From Ctena decussata (taxonomy: Eukaryota; Mollusca; Bivalvia; Lucinida; Lucinidae), in the NCBI GenBank assembly GCA_963989385.1, contig OZ022498.1, positions 4,967,501 to 5,031,500 on the forward strand: 64,000 nt of DNA, in the 5' to 3' direction. Shown piece by piece: positions 47,201 through 58,435 of this stretch (its first letter is position 1; every line of letters begins with the position of its first letter). The notes under the pieces were generated by a model. It saw only the letters and a program-made list of their open reading frames with translations, did not search any database and was not told the origin of the DNA. Made by a program: the position numbers and the translations under genes.

Positions 47201-48263
47201 GCGTATGACCTTGAAACTTGGTATGTAGCTTTGGGCACTCAAGCCCATCATAGTTTGTACAAATGATTGTGCGTTGACCTTGACCTAATTTATGACACTG
47301 TCAACTTTGGTACATTATGTAGGCTTTTATATGGGAAAATGCTTAAACAGTGGATTTTTCAGAAACTATTTAAGTCTAAGGTACAATATTTGGTATGTAT
47401 GGTTGACTAAATGACCAGATGAAGATATTTTGTTGTTAAAGGTCAAGGTCATTTTTTGACTTTTGTACAAGGTCATTGAGATTCTGTCACCCGTCAACAT
47501 TTTCAAACATCTTCTCAGAGGCCACTGGGGTCAATTGAAAACATATTTCACATGGAGCTTCACCGGCTTAAAGGAACCATAGTTTGTTCAGATGGTCTTG
47601 GTCACTTGACCAAGATGGCCACCTTGCCCATATATGGTAAAAACTCTTCAAACGTCTTTTTCTTGAGAACCGAAAGGTCTATAACCTTGAAACTTGGTAC
47701 CGGTATGCAGCATTGGGCACTCAGGCCCATCATAGTTTATACAAATGATTACTGTAGTTCATATGGAGCTTTTATACTGGGTCAAAGGAATCAAAGTTTG
47801 TTCAGATGGTCATGGTCACATGAACATGGTGGCCACCACGCCCATATATGATAAAAAACCTTCAGAAATCTTTGTCCGGAAACAAAGGCCCAGTGACCTT
47901 GTGGCTTGGTATATAGAATTGGGACTCAACATTAATCCCCAAGGGAGGGGGGTTATCTGCCCCTGCCCTGGTGCTATATACATGTATAAAAGCATTAAAA
48001 TATATACCAGGACCAAGTGTCAGGTGAGCTACAGGACCATTGGTCCTCTGGTTTCAATAATCAGTCCATAGATTTGGACAGAATAGACATTGGACAAAAC
48101 TTTGTGCATTAAGTAACTTCGACCTTCTTTGAAAATTGACAAATTAATTGGAAAGTGCATGTCTTTTTGAGCGAAAGTAATGGACCCACAAAGTTGGGAT
48201 GCGTTGCAATGTCGTCTATGGAAAAAATCATTAGGTGCTCCTTTAAATATGTTGAGTAGTGTA
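44255..48263. mobile_element. About 600-bp TIR element split by the long AGCTCACC repeat
   Basis: TACACTACTCAAAATATTCA (44255) is inverse to TTTAAATATGTTGAGTAGTG (48243). TIR similarity extends through AAAGGAGCA. Removing 44655-48053 leaves about 610 bp. Confidence 0.7.
44655..48053 (+). repeat. Long AGCTCACC repeat, copy 5, with about 450-bp tandem array
   Basis: Begins TTTTTAGCTCACCTGAGCC and ends CAGGTGAGCTACAGGACC...GGTCCTCTGG. CCAAGATGGC marks units at about 44879, 45335, 45791, 46238, 46686, 47135 and 47611 (period 447-476 bp). Similar short frames appear in each unit but shift between units, so they are not protein genes. Confidence 0.83.
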
Positions 48264-48596
48264 TAATGGTTTTACATACAACAAAATATGAAACTGACAT
48301 GACAGAAATCTGTGACTCCAGAATATAATGAAGGCTTCATATAAAACAAAAGATAATTAAAAAATGGAAAGCACACGAAACGTCAAGACATTGAAACAAA
48401 ATAAATGACGAGAAGATAGATTTACTACAATGGACATCATGAGGCAGCAACGACGTTTCATACAGTGCCTCAGTATCACAAGATGAAACAGCCACGAGCG
48501 AGCAGGAAACAGCCAAACCACGAATAGGATTTTCGGTCAACGCTCCGACGCTTTTTTCCTTGGGAACTACTTGAGCACTACTACACACAGCGCAGA

Positions 48597-48716
48597 TTCG
48601 ACATTGAACCAACGTTGATTCAACGTCATGACCATGACGTTGACTCAACTTTGATTCACTGTCGATTCAAAGTCATTACGTTGTATCAAAGTTGGTTCAA
48701 TGTCGATTCAACGTTA
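48597..48716. repeat. GTTGATTCAACGT repeat, copy 4
   Basis: The longest cluster: CAACGTTGATTCAACGTCAT, CATGACGTTGACTCAAC and CGATTCAACGTTATGTG. It lies 360-480 bp before the ATG of the six-module WAP gene. Confidence 0.75.
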
Positions 48717-49006
48717 TGTGCTTAGTGAGATGGCAACTTTTTTCACGACACAGCTCATTTGCAACCTGATGGTTCTGCTTGAATGACGTAAATATTTAAA
48801 AAGATACATTTTGTCACACTAATATAATTTTAGATGAAACCGGATTTGAACGTTTGCTTTAAGACCATATCGCAGTTTCTTTTGTTGTTAAGAGAGCCCC
48901 AGGGCATCAAACTTCCCAAATCCTGGTGCATAAAAAACAAAAACAGAAAAAGTGGCGTTTTGTTTTACGTCAGCTCGGCAACGGGAGAGGCAGGACCCTA
49001 GCTGGT

Positions 49007-49012
49007 TATAAA
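49007..49012 (+). promoter_or_regulatory. TATA box of the six-module WAP gene
   Basis: TATAAA within GGTTATAAAACT lies 69 bp before the ATG at 49076. A transcription start about 25-30 bp downstream (around 49037) would leave a 5' UTR of roughly 40 nt. No other element is certain. Confidence 0.6.
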
Positions 49013-49075
49013 ACTAAAGTGCGGGATAGAAACAATATCATTTTAATATCAACAAGTTTTCACACAGAAGCAAAG

Positions 49076-49124
49076 ATGTGGCTCACAGTCACTTGTATTA
49101 TTTTGGCATGTTATATTTCGTCAG
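49076..49124 (+). CDS. Signal-peptide exon of the six-module WAP gene
   Basis: ATG in the context GCAAAGATG encodes MWLTVTCIILACYISS plus one base, then donor CAG|GTATGT. The phase 1 junction creates Gly17, followed by Gln18 in the mature part, exactly as in the gene at 25962 (...G-Q-S). Confidence 0.82.
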
Positions 49125-51152
49125 GTATGTTGAATTTGAATACATATTATTTGTATGTTTTTGTTTTAACTTTCAAATCCTGATATGATACTTATGAAAT
49201 TGTATCGTAGTATATGCAAGTAATTTATAGTTAAAATTAAAATATCGTGTTAACCAACTGTTATATAGTTCATGGATTAATATTTTTTGAAAAGCATATT
49301 TGATTGCTTTAATTAAACCTATATTTTTCATTATTAATTGTCGAATTATTCTAGGGGACTGAGGAAGGGTATACCTACTGAAATAAGTATTATTAATTCA
49401 ATATTACGATAACGTTTAAAAAAAATACACCATGATCCAAAAGAAAAGAAAAAAGAAAGCAATAAGATGAATTAATAACTAAAGTAATTAATAAAAAAAT
49501 AAACAGACAGACAGTGAATAAAAGGAATGATTTGTTTGTTTTACAGGTCAGTCGATAAGGCCTCCAGTACCCTTTGATTGCCTTCGTGGACTCAAATCGT
49601 GCCAGTCTAACTCAGACTGCCCCAAGAGCTACCCCGTTTGCTTCGTAAACCGGTGTTGCCGCCGTCCAGTTTTCCCGCCATTATGTCCTTCGAACCGCCG
49701 AGGACCAAAGTGTGGTTTCTTACAACCGCCATGTAAGCCAGGATATACATGTAGAGGCGGGTACTGTTGCAGAAATCTGATTCCTACATGTCCTCGGGGC
49801 ATGATAACAGGCCCTCAGTGTGTCAAAGGCTACTGGTGTCCTAAAGGCTACAGCTGCATCAACGGAAGATGCTGTAAAAAGCGCATCTCTCCCAGCTGTC
49901 CGCCATTTCTCGCTGGCCCGCCGTGCAGCAAGGAACTTCCGTGCAAGAAAGGATACACATGTCGAAAAGGGACATGCTGTCGGGAGCTGTTCCCACCTAA
50001 AACATGTCCTAAAGGGATGTTGTACACCGGAAGTTGCTTTGGAACAAGAAAATGTAAATCAGTAGGATCAAAGTGTATAGATGGCGCTTGCTGTCGGCGA
50101 AAAAGTTCCACATGCCCAAAAGGGATGCCTTTCACAGGATATTACTGCCATGGAGGGAAGAAATGTAGATTCGGATCAACCTGCATAGATGGGTCTTGCT
50201 GCCGAAGGAGGATTATATTCCCGCCCATAGGTAAGTTATCCTCCGGGCAAATAACGCTGAATCAAAATTGAATCAACGTTGATTCAACGTCATTACGTTC
50301 AAACCATGGTATGACTATTTTACACCCCCTTTTTGAGTCGCTGCATACCCTTGTGAGCCCAGAATGGTTAATAAAATTCTTGTATTATTGAAAAAAAAAT
50401 AATGTACGCTGGTACGCTAGCAAAAGTGGATACGCTCCCCGGAGCCGTATCGAGATTTCCGTTAAGAGGTTCAAAAAATCATAGCGTTCACTGTTTTCAA
50501 ATTCTCACTGAAAATTCTGATATGCTAAAAATAATTTGATTCCCAAGGAGGCTCTTGGGAGCGAGCCCATAACTCGCACCTGTTGGCACAGAGTCTGTCT
50601 TCGTCTAGTGCTCGTAACATATTCCTCAGGACTGGCAAAAAATTGAAGAGGACACGGACAGACTGGCTGCCATGAGGCTCGACCTCATGGCAGCGAGTCT
50701 GTTCGTGTCCGAACCTCATGGCAGCGAGTCTGTTCGTGTCCTAGCCTCATGGCAGCGAGTCTGTTCGTGTCCGAGCCTCATGGCAGCGAGTCTGTTCGTG
50801 ACCCGACCAAGTTTGCCAGTTCGAAGAAGAGATTGCATGTGCTTGATAAAGCTAGGCTATCCAGATAACGGTCATAGCCAATAAGAAGCCGAACCCGGCG
50901 ACAAATCAAAACGACCGTCGTGTGGATAAGGAGACTGTCGTGTGGGTGAATAACCCCAGCCTAACTAATTGTATCTTTGTTACAGATCGCTGTCCACTCA
51001 CAAGACCAGACATAATCTGCCCAGCTGTTTTCCTGCCCCCACTCTGTGACAGTGACAATGACTGTAACACTGGCGAGAAATGTTGCAAGGTCGGATGCAA
51101 TCCTGCCGACTGTGTACCTGCAGTATCGTTCCCGCCAATACCGCGGCCCTAG
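49076..51152 (+). CDS. Secreted protein with six tandem six-Cys modules and a C-terminal WAP domain (three exons)
   Basis: Join 49076-49124, 49547-50230, 50986-51152: 900 nt, 299 residues. Introns are GTATGT...TACAG and GTAAGT...TACAG, both phase 1. Residues 1-17 form the signal peptide. Six modules, each ending in CC, span Cys 28-54, 63-91, 98-126, 134-161, 170-199 and 206-235, with the general pattern C-x6-10-C-x5-6-C-x5-6-C-x4-CC. Most contain CP or CxKGYxC. This is lustrin/EB-like. The WAP domain uses Cys 247, 256, 265, 271, 277, 278, 282 and 287, giving 44 cysteines in total after the signal peptide is excluded. The protein is rich in Lys/Arg and Pro. Inferred role: extracellular, disulfide-locked matrix, protease-inhibitor or defence protein. 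It lies 10.9 kb downstream of the related gene ending at 38223. Confidence 0.87.
49547..50230 (+). CDS. Six-module cysteine-rich exon
   Basis: Acceptor TTTTACAG ends at 49546; donor CCATAG|GTAAGT follows 50230. The 684-nt exon is open in one frame and encodes residues 17-244. All six modules share one exon, so the array grew by duplication inside the exon. The paralogous module in the upstream gene occupies its own 150-nt exon. Modules 5 and 6 (CPKGM...CIDG.CCRR) are the most alike, which suggests the most recent duplication. Confidence 0.88.
50258..50302. repeat. GTTGATTCAACGT repeat, copy 5
   Basis: CTGAATCAAAATTGAATCAA and CGTTGATTCAACGTCATTAC lie 28 bp after the donor at 50230, in intron 2 of the six-module WAP gene. 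Confidence 0.72.
50652..50805 (+). repeat. 31-bp tandem repeat with an inverted lead copy
   Basis: CCTCATGGCAGCGAGTCTG units start at 50683, 50714, 50745 and 50776, period exactly 31 bp. Just before them CAGACTGGCTGCCATGAGG (50660-50678) is an inverted copy. It lies in intron 2 of the six-module WAP gene. Confidence 0.9.
50986..51152 (+). CDS. WAP-domain terminal exon of the six-module WAP gene
   Basis: Acceptor CTTTGTTACAG ends at 50985; stop TAG is 51150-51152. It encodes residues 245-299 with WAP spacing C-x8-C-x8-C-x5-C-x5-CC-x3-C-x4-C and a SDNDC element. The residue after the second Cys is Pro257, an unfavourable P1 for most serine proteases. The tail is Pro-rich (FPPIPRP). Confidence 0.87.
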
Positions 51153-51542
51153 AAAACGGAGATGTGAACTAGCGGACTTCAGAAATTTGGTATCAAATAA
51201 TCGCTTTAGATTGGATTCAGGTTCTTGACATTTTAACATTGTGTTTTGAGGAATAGTGACATAGTGCTTAATTTACTTTGACCAGTTTAAATATGAATGC
51301 TCTTTTAGACTACATGAAATCCGGCTGCTTCAAGTGCATTTATGAACAACAAAGACTTAGACCTGCCTGCGCATCATTCCGTGGTACAAGAGTTTGACAA
51401 GGCTTCATGTTGATCTCCGGCTTTGTAGTTCGTATACGCCCTTCGTTTTACATTTTATACATGGTGCGATCCATATATATTTGCTTTGCTTTTGTTGTAT
51501 GATTATTTAGTATTTTATTCCTGTACTGTATTAAAGAAAATG

Positions 51543-51548
51543 AAATAA
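51543..51548 (+). promoter_or_regulatory. Poly(A) signal of the six-module WAP gene
   Basis: AATAAA in TGAAATAAAATATT lies about 390 bp after the stop and is followed by a T-rich stretch. The 3' UTR between shows no other coding potential. Confidence 0.65.
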
Positions 51549-51694
51549 AATATTTTTTTAATAATATTTTTTTCTGATTTATGCCAACCATTTTGATTCA
51601 TACGCACAGCCCCGAATGCACAATTTTATACAGATAGTCTGAGCAAACAGTGCAGACCCAGGTCAGTCTGCTTTTTAAAGAAAAGCCTTACAAA

Positions 51695-51997
51695 GGGCCG
51701 TATTCATAAAACGACTTAAGTGGTTGCTATGCTGTTGCTAAGGCTGAATTTCTTTGAAGGAGATTCCCTACAACTATGAAATTTGGTCTGGAGGAACAGT
51801 CTTTGTAAGACTGTTCCTCCAGACCAAATTTCATAGTTGTAGGATTCCCTACAACTATGAAATTTGGTCTGGAGGAACAGTCTTTGTAAGACTGTTCCTC
51901 CAGACCAAATTTCATAGTTGTAGGAAATCTCCTTTATAGAAATTTAGCCTTAGCAACCGCATAGCAACGACTTAAGTGGCTTTATGAATACGACCCC
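51695..51997. mobile_element. Foldback MITE family 3, copy d, with two perfect hairpins
   Basis: GGGCCGTATTCATAAAACG left and TTTATGAATACGACCCC right. The central CTACAACTATGAAATTTGGT hairpin (arms about 33 bp, loop TTTGTAA-like) occurs twice in tandem at about 51769-51843 and 51848-51922. Confidence 0.88.
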
Positions 51998-51999
51998 TG

Positions 52000-52715
52000 G
52001 ATTACTCAGACTGCCATTTCATCTGCAGCTTTTGGACGCATTTCTGCCTTGAAAAAGCAAACCGCACAATTTTTAGGACAGTTACGGTAATTATTATAGG
52101 TGTTTTGTTTTAAGATTTTTACGGCGATAGGCAGCGGTCACTGCCAGTTAGCAGTAACAGCTCAAAACTACCAGTGACAAACACCACCAGCAGTGACCGC
52201 TTATTGCAGTTTCATTGCAACCTGTCACAGGTTTCGTAAACATTCTCCAAACTGGGACACCAAAATAATCACCGTAATTGTTTTAAATATGGTACAGTCA
52301 GGATCTACAATGCGGCCACGGATCCAAATGACCACGTTCGCTACAAACATAATAGAGGGTGTCCATCCATTTTCAAGCCTATTTATTGGTCTTGGCTAAA
52401 ACTTCAGATGCCCGTGAAATGACAAACAGTGTAACTGTTCCTGCAGGAGCAGGCTGATCTTGGTTTATATGACTGTTCTGACCTATCTGTCCCAATACTT
52501 AGATAATTTTCGGTAATCTCTGTCGGTGACCAACATGCTCACTTCTAGCAGTGACAAACATTGTGCCATAACATTTGTTCTCGTGGGCTGTGACTGCTGG
52601 TAAAGAACAGGCGAGCGAGTTACTGCTGCCACATATAGAAGTAAGTAGTAAGGACGGACACACTGGGAATAGATTTTGTCACGCCTTTTTACATAGACTT
52701 ATGGCCTGAAAAAAA
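52000..52715. other. Stretch with no recognised gene
   Basis: Contains scattered CAGTGAC/GTCACTG motifs at 52135-52200 that can fold back, and weak interspersed-repeat-like sequence. No coding frame with splice signals was found. Confidence 0.4.
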
Positions 52716-52780
52716 CAAACAAAACAAAACAAAACAAAACAAAACAAAACAAAACACACACACACACAAAACACACACAT
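52716..52780 (+). repeat. (AAAAC)n and CA microsatellite
   Basis: About eight AAAAC units followed by CACACACACACA. Confidence 0.95.
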
Positions 52781-52983
52781 TTTTTACATAGATTTTTGAC
52801 TTAACAGAAGTAAGTCCGCACGGTCGGCTAGTGTAAAAATACATGACCTTACCCTGAGATGTCCATGAGTTAACCACTTCAGGCTAGTGAGCCTCGGGGC
52901 TGAAAAACTATTTGTCCTACAAAGTTACTTGCCTTTATCATTATAACTCTCAATGTATTTAGGTCATGAGCCAGATATGGTTT

Positions 52984-55900
52984 ACCTCCCCCCCCCCCCC
53001 CCCCCCCAGGGGGAGTTTTGTAGACCATACTTTTCTTAAAGACCAGCATCCTAGAAGTATTTTGCAGCATGTTAGCCCTCTGGCGAGTGGGGCGTTAAGC
53101 TGTAACGGCCTGTTACATTACGTTACCCATTAAATTAATAAACATAAAATAAGAATTATCAAAAATTATAAAAAATAGAAGTCACTTACCTACGTTTAAA
53201 ATTATAATAGAGTCTAATAGAACAACCCAATAGCTAAAAGTTATGATGTTTGAAACGTCACTTTAGCCTACGTGGTGTAGTATACGTGACGTTATTCTTC
53301 ACTCTCCATTAAAATTGCAATTTCCATCCAAAATACTTTCTTTTTGTAACTTATTCCTTTAATATTAGACCAAATGTTTGTTTATATGTTAAAGAAAATT
53401 TATTGATCTTTTCAGATCTGCAAAAATTATTATCCTAGCTTGTATACTTTGGGAGAAATAGGATGTTGAACACAGTAACCCCTTATGAATGTTCCATATT
53501 ACAATTATCACTTTCCGTATAATTCAAGCGCTTGTACTACACTATTGGAATGGAAAACAACAGTAAACGGTAATATTGAATATGCCAGCCTATTTAAACA
53601 GCAAGGAGCAGTTCAACAATATTTTGAATGCATTTTAGTCGTCCATAATGATCGATTATATACGTTACCTAGGGCTACTTTTGTTAAAATCATATAATTT
53701 AAAGATAGAATCATTTTATTTTCTTTGGTATCAGTTTCTTCATAAAAGAATCTTTTAATATAAGAGAAAAATTCATTCTGGTTTATTTTCCATGATAAAC
53801 TATTACTAGTAGTAACGTAAATAACATTAATATTTAAAATATTTCATTATAATACCTTTAATCAGTTTTTTTTACCACTGTCACATTAAAAAATAACACA
53901 TATAAGTCTGGGCGTTCTTATGATATATTGTGTACTTGGACCTATCAATATTTCTCTCAGTTATTACTTTTAGGGATTCATGAGGTGTGTTTTATACGTG
54001 ATTAAACACAGAATACTTCAAATTGTAATGTTAAGGGCATTGGCATATTCTGCACATGTAAAACGGGTTTTGCTGTTTACTTTGTTATCATATCAAAAAT
54101 AAAAGTATTTCATAATGACATTGCCCTGTTTGTTTCTTTAACAAATTGTACATTTGAGTTCTAAACACAGTAACATACCTGAAATTTTGTTATATACAGC
54201 TGAAAAATCCAAAAAATTAAAAACATAATAATAAAAAAAAAAAAAATAAAAAAATAAAAAATACTCCAGAAAAGATAAAGCCGCAGCTATTAAAAACCAG
54301 CATTGATTTTGCATATAGAGCAAGAATAAAATGATATGCAATCAGTTTGATACCATTAAAAGCTAAGCGGTTTTGACGTGTTTAGTTTAAAACTATAAAA
54401 TAATCAGCAATCAACAATGCAAACTGGGGTTCCACCTTGTTTATTGACATGATTTGTTATAGCTTTTACGTGCACACTGAAAAACTATAAAGCAGAACAG
54501 TAACCTGAAGTTTAAAGGCTTAAGCCAAATACAGTTCTGCATCAAAGCTAATGTAGATATTTGCTGGCAGCGTATACTTACTTTTGTAAGACTATTGTAT
54601 ATTTTACGTTACCAGAGAAAACAACATTGCTGAGTTACAGTTTAAGAAACAAAACAAACTTTTGAAAATAATTAATAGTAGTGTCAATACATTGCTTTAC
54701 TTAGTTCATTTATGTAACTAACAATTATGTGTCAACCAGGAGTTTGGGAGAATAGTATTAGAAATATTTAATACAGAAAAGAGACACTGGCAGTTTACTA
54801 GTATACTGTGGCTATCTATAAATGCTATGTTTAAGATGATCTACATTTCTATGCTTTTGTTTCTTGCTCTTTAAAGTCTAACTACATTCAACCATCTCCT
54901 AAAGAATCTAACTACATTCAATCATCTCTTAAAGAATCCATGCACTAAAGAACATAAAGACACGTTTAGTTCTACATTTTTTTTTTTCAAGCGACAGTGT
55001 TCCAGTAGTTCTGCACACATAATAAAATGGCAAATAAAAATGACAGAATATATTTATGTTGGTCATCGCTGTTCAGATATTTATGAGCAAATCTTAGTTG
55101 TTCTCCTTCAGAATGTATCTGCCTATACTGTAGTTATATGCTTTGGAGAATAATACTGGGGAAAAAAGAAAGACCAAACAAGTAACGTATACAACGTATC
55201 TAGTGAGAGTTTATGAATTCTTCATCTCCGATATCCTTAACTAGTAATACAGTATTTCTGAAGAGCAAATAATCAAACAATAGAAACAGTGCATACCTAT
55301 ACACGCCAAGGAAGGGCTAACCTGAGTAACTTTCTCCATTTGCTCTCCGTGACCTTGTATTACCATATTGTTTACTTTTTAGCAATAAATGTGGTTGTAA
55401 ACTGCCTATTTATGATATCTTACTGCTTATCAAATTATCCTTGTCCAAATATGTTAAATACTGTTAGAGAATAAAGCCCCAATTTTAGTTGTTACATTAT
55501 TGAAAATTGTCTGACTGAAATTTGTATTTTGTAACACCTTTAGTCCTTGATAGTTTCAACAAGTGGGAATAAAACCATGGGGTTTGCAAAATTACCTGAC
55601 CATTTGAATATTTGTAACAACATTATGAAAAATAGAACTCCTGCACAGGCTGGAGACAGAATGTTGTATGCGTTATAAAGTATGTCACTTTCTATAATCC
55701 TTAAATTTTCACATTGTTAACATTTTGTAATGTATTTGATGGCCGGGAGCTGCATAAACAGATCACGTAGATCACAAATTAACATATAAGTTATGATCAC
55801 GGGGGCCACACATATTTGCTAACCCATGTAAAGCAGTCACTGTGCAAAGAGGCTCGTGGCTGACGATTCGACTGACATCATAGAAAAATGGTGTTAATGG

Positions 55901-57245
55901 ATGCTGGCAGAGTTGGTACTGCTTTTGATTGCCTCGGCTGGTAGTCACAGTTGCATATTTGTATGTAGGGTAATTGAATGGCTCAGCAAACAGCACAGGT
56001 AGCGAAACTGGTTTTATCCCCATCATAACGGGAACCTAAATATTAATAAGTTGCAGCATTTATCAAATTATACTTACTCCATTTAATGCATAGAATTAAA
56101 AAAAAATCATTTTTATGAAGTCACTTTTAAGTGAGACTGAATTGAAGGCAAGGTCGAACTGCTTCAGGTGTAACAATCTATGTGCGTCTTTCTGAACTCT
56201 TGTGTATTTCAACGAGCTAAATTTGCCATCTGACTACCAGTGGTAAGCTTATACTACAGCAATCAATACTTCATGCCGCCAGGGAACTAAAATTTTGATA
56301 ACAGATGACTAATAAATCTTATTCCTCGACATATGACAATTATGTAACGTAATGTTACTGTTAGATTGTTTTTTAAATATCCATTATTAGATCATGTTTT
56401 ATAGTTTGAGGACACATAACATTGACATTTCTTCATATTTACATATACAACAGTATCTACTGAAGACAAATTAAAGATAACATTGAAATATAAAATGCAG
56501 CTAATGTTGGCTATCGCAGCTTTTCTGGTCATTTTGTAGGTTAAATTCTTCAAAAATAAGATAGTTTCTGTCCCCATTTAATGTATCCACTGCTAATTTA
56601 ACTGCTGCCTACATTATCTAAGCTGGGCATGAATAAAAGAAGATTGATGGAGCACGTATAAACTTCAGTCCACCAATTCAGCGATTTAGTCTGATTCTGA
56701 TTTTTTTTTTCGTATTTTTGTTGTGGTTATATACGTTACATATTTATCGTGACTGCGGACGAGTTTTGTAAGACTTTAGATGTTTCTTTCTTATAATAGA
56801 ATATTGAAACAGTCATATATATGACATTAACTTTTCGCTACACTTAAATTCTTAAAATTTGCTCCTTATATTACATGTATTTAGACACTGAAGGGAAAAA
56901 AAAACGTCAAATGCAATGTAAACTACGTTATACAGGCTAGTCAACTTATCCTTGACAATGTCAATAACTTTGAAACAGTTATTTATGTACTAGCAGACAA
57001 AACCCAACATTATTTAGGGCGAATACTAGCATGTGTACAAAAATGCGTATCTTCTATTATAACGTGAATATGTAAATTTGGGTAGTGTAATTGGAATATG
57101 TAAATTTGGGTAGTGTAATTGACGTTGATGTCATACGTTAACGCCCCAACGTACAGAGGGCTAACATGTGTCATTTTGTTTCTTATATAATGTAGTTTCA
57201 GAAAATTATAGGGTACAAAACTCCCCCTGGGGGGGGAGGGGGGTC
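52984..57245. mobile_element. 4.2-kb AT-rich element with C/G-run-bounded inverted ends
   Basis: The left end is a C-run then AGGGGGAGTTTTGTAGACC, with an inner block CATGTTAGCCCTCTGGCG...GGGGCGTTAA (53069-53096). The right end mirrors it: TTAACGCCCCAACGTACAGA, GGGCTAACATG, then TACAAAACTCCCCCTGGGGG. The interior is AT-rich with a 26-bp direct duplication at 57065-57122. No transposase recognised. A possible minus-strand exon is listed separately. Confidence 0.65.
55772..56035 (-). pseudogene. Possible exon or open-frame remnant inside the 4.2-kb element
   Basis: On the minus strand, after a possible acceptor TTAATATTTAG, an open frame of about 87 codons reads VPVMMGIKPVSLPVLFAEPF, then TTSRGNQKQYQLCQHPLTPF, and ends GPRDHNLYVNL and a stop. 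Composition and codon use look protein-like amid AT-rich DNA. I do not recognise the protein. It could be a captured host exon, a remnant of an element gene, or chance. Confidence 0.3.
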
Positions 57246-57377
57246 TATTGTCAGCTCAAGGTCTAATTAGACTCTCGGTCAAACGGAGGCGTACCTCTAC
57301 AGAGCCTTATACTGTCTTATATCAGACCCTCAGCCTCATAAGACTTCCAGAGACGTGAGTTTACAGTAGTTTTATAT

Positions 57378-57522
57378 GAGCCACGACGCGAGAAAACTAA
57401 CAAAGTGGCATGTGTGCCCAGCCAGACTCAGATCAGCCTGGGCATCCACCCAGTCTGATCAGAGTATTCGCTTTGCGCTTAAAGGGTGGCTAAGGGTCTA
57501 AGCTACTCCATGCGGACAGTGG
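57378..57522. mobile_element. Foldback MITE family 1, copy 7 (left arm only)
   Basis: The left arm and centre are present (GAGCCACGACGCGAGAAAAC to CATGCGGACAGTGG), but the right arm is missing. Confidence 0.7.
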
Positions 57523-57539
57523 TCAAACAGTTAAAAAGC

Positions 57540-58320
57540 TGGAAAAATGCCAAAAATGACAAACGGCCATAACTTGGTAAAAAATATGACAATTAGAACA
57601 CCAAAATCCTATGCACATCTTCAGAGCATGGTTAAACATTCAGCATAGTTTCAAAGTCAATTCGATTAAAAATGTGACAGAAGTTGCGGGGACAATGCCT
57701 AAGTCAGCAAGGGCCATAACTGTGTCAACAAGAGCTCGCACGCAGCACATATTATGCCCGTTTGAGCGTTATGGAGTGAGCAGGAAATACATGCAAGGGC
57801 AGTTAATTCAAAAGGTAAGCAAGCCAGAGTAGTGGTTCTTTCTCATCATACATCTACTGAATGTTAAAATATTTCAAACAGTTAATGACTGACAGAATAA
57901 CAGTATTGTTTACCGAAGGATGGACAGGCAGATAAAACGGGCAATAACAATGATTGCATCCCAAAAAATTTTACAGCTTTCAAGGTGAAGCGGCCCAGAA
58001 GTTGAGATATGCCAAAGGAAAAAACAAACAAACAAGGGAGATAAACCAGACTTACCATTCTTGGTCCTACTACATTCCCTTGACAATATACACATCAGTA
58101 TTAAGTTTAGTTAAACATTTCAAATGGTTAAGGAGTTACAGAGTGAACAGGAAATATATGCATGGGCGGTTAATTAAGAAAGTAAGTTGTGATTCTTGCT
58201 CATGATATATTACCCCATTATTAGAGACATTTCTACAAAGTTTCACTAAACTGTTTAAAAGGGTTGGGAGTTATGGAGCGAACGAGAATAGCCTGAAAAG
58301 ACTAGTCAAATGGAAGTTAC
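57540..58320. repeat. Degenerate CATAACTTGG repeat
   Basis: Repeated ATGCAAGGGCAGTTAATT/ATGCATGGGCGGTTAATT and GAGTGAGCAGGAAATACATG/GAGTGAACAGGAAATATATG at 57776 and 58140 show about 360-bp units. Related to the inverse family at 58975-59345. Confidence 0.5.
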
Positions 58321-58344
58321 TCCAAAATTAAGTAAGGGGGTGGA

Positions 58345-58372
58345 GTGGGGGGGGGGGGGGGGGGGGGGGAGG
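58345..58372 (+). repeat. G-run
   Basis: About 27 bp of almost pure G on this strand, a likely sequencing and assembly weak point. Confidence 0.9.
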
Positions 58373-58435
58373 GGGTAACCGTTTTTATACGCAACATACA
58401 GACTTAAGCTCTTATACGCAACATACAGACTTAAA

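Noticed and set aside
44827..47487. Several similar 75-85-codon frames in the tandem arrays (also at 15529-16857, 6739-7487)
   Set aside because: They recur because the DNA repeats recur. Unit lengths vary by non-multiples of three and no initiation, splice or domain signal is shared.
50672..50884. Open frame with LMAASLFVS repeats
   Set aside because: Created by the 31-bp tandem repeat in an intron; it has no start context or homology.
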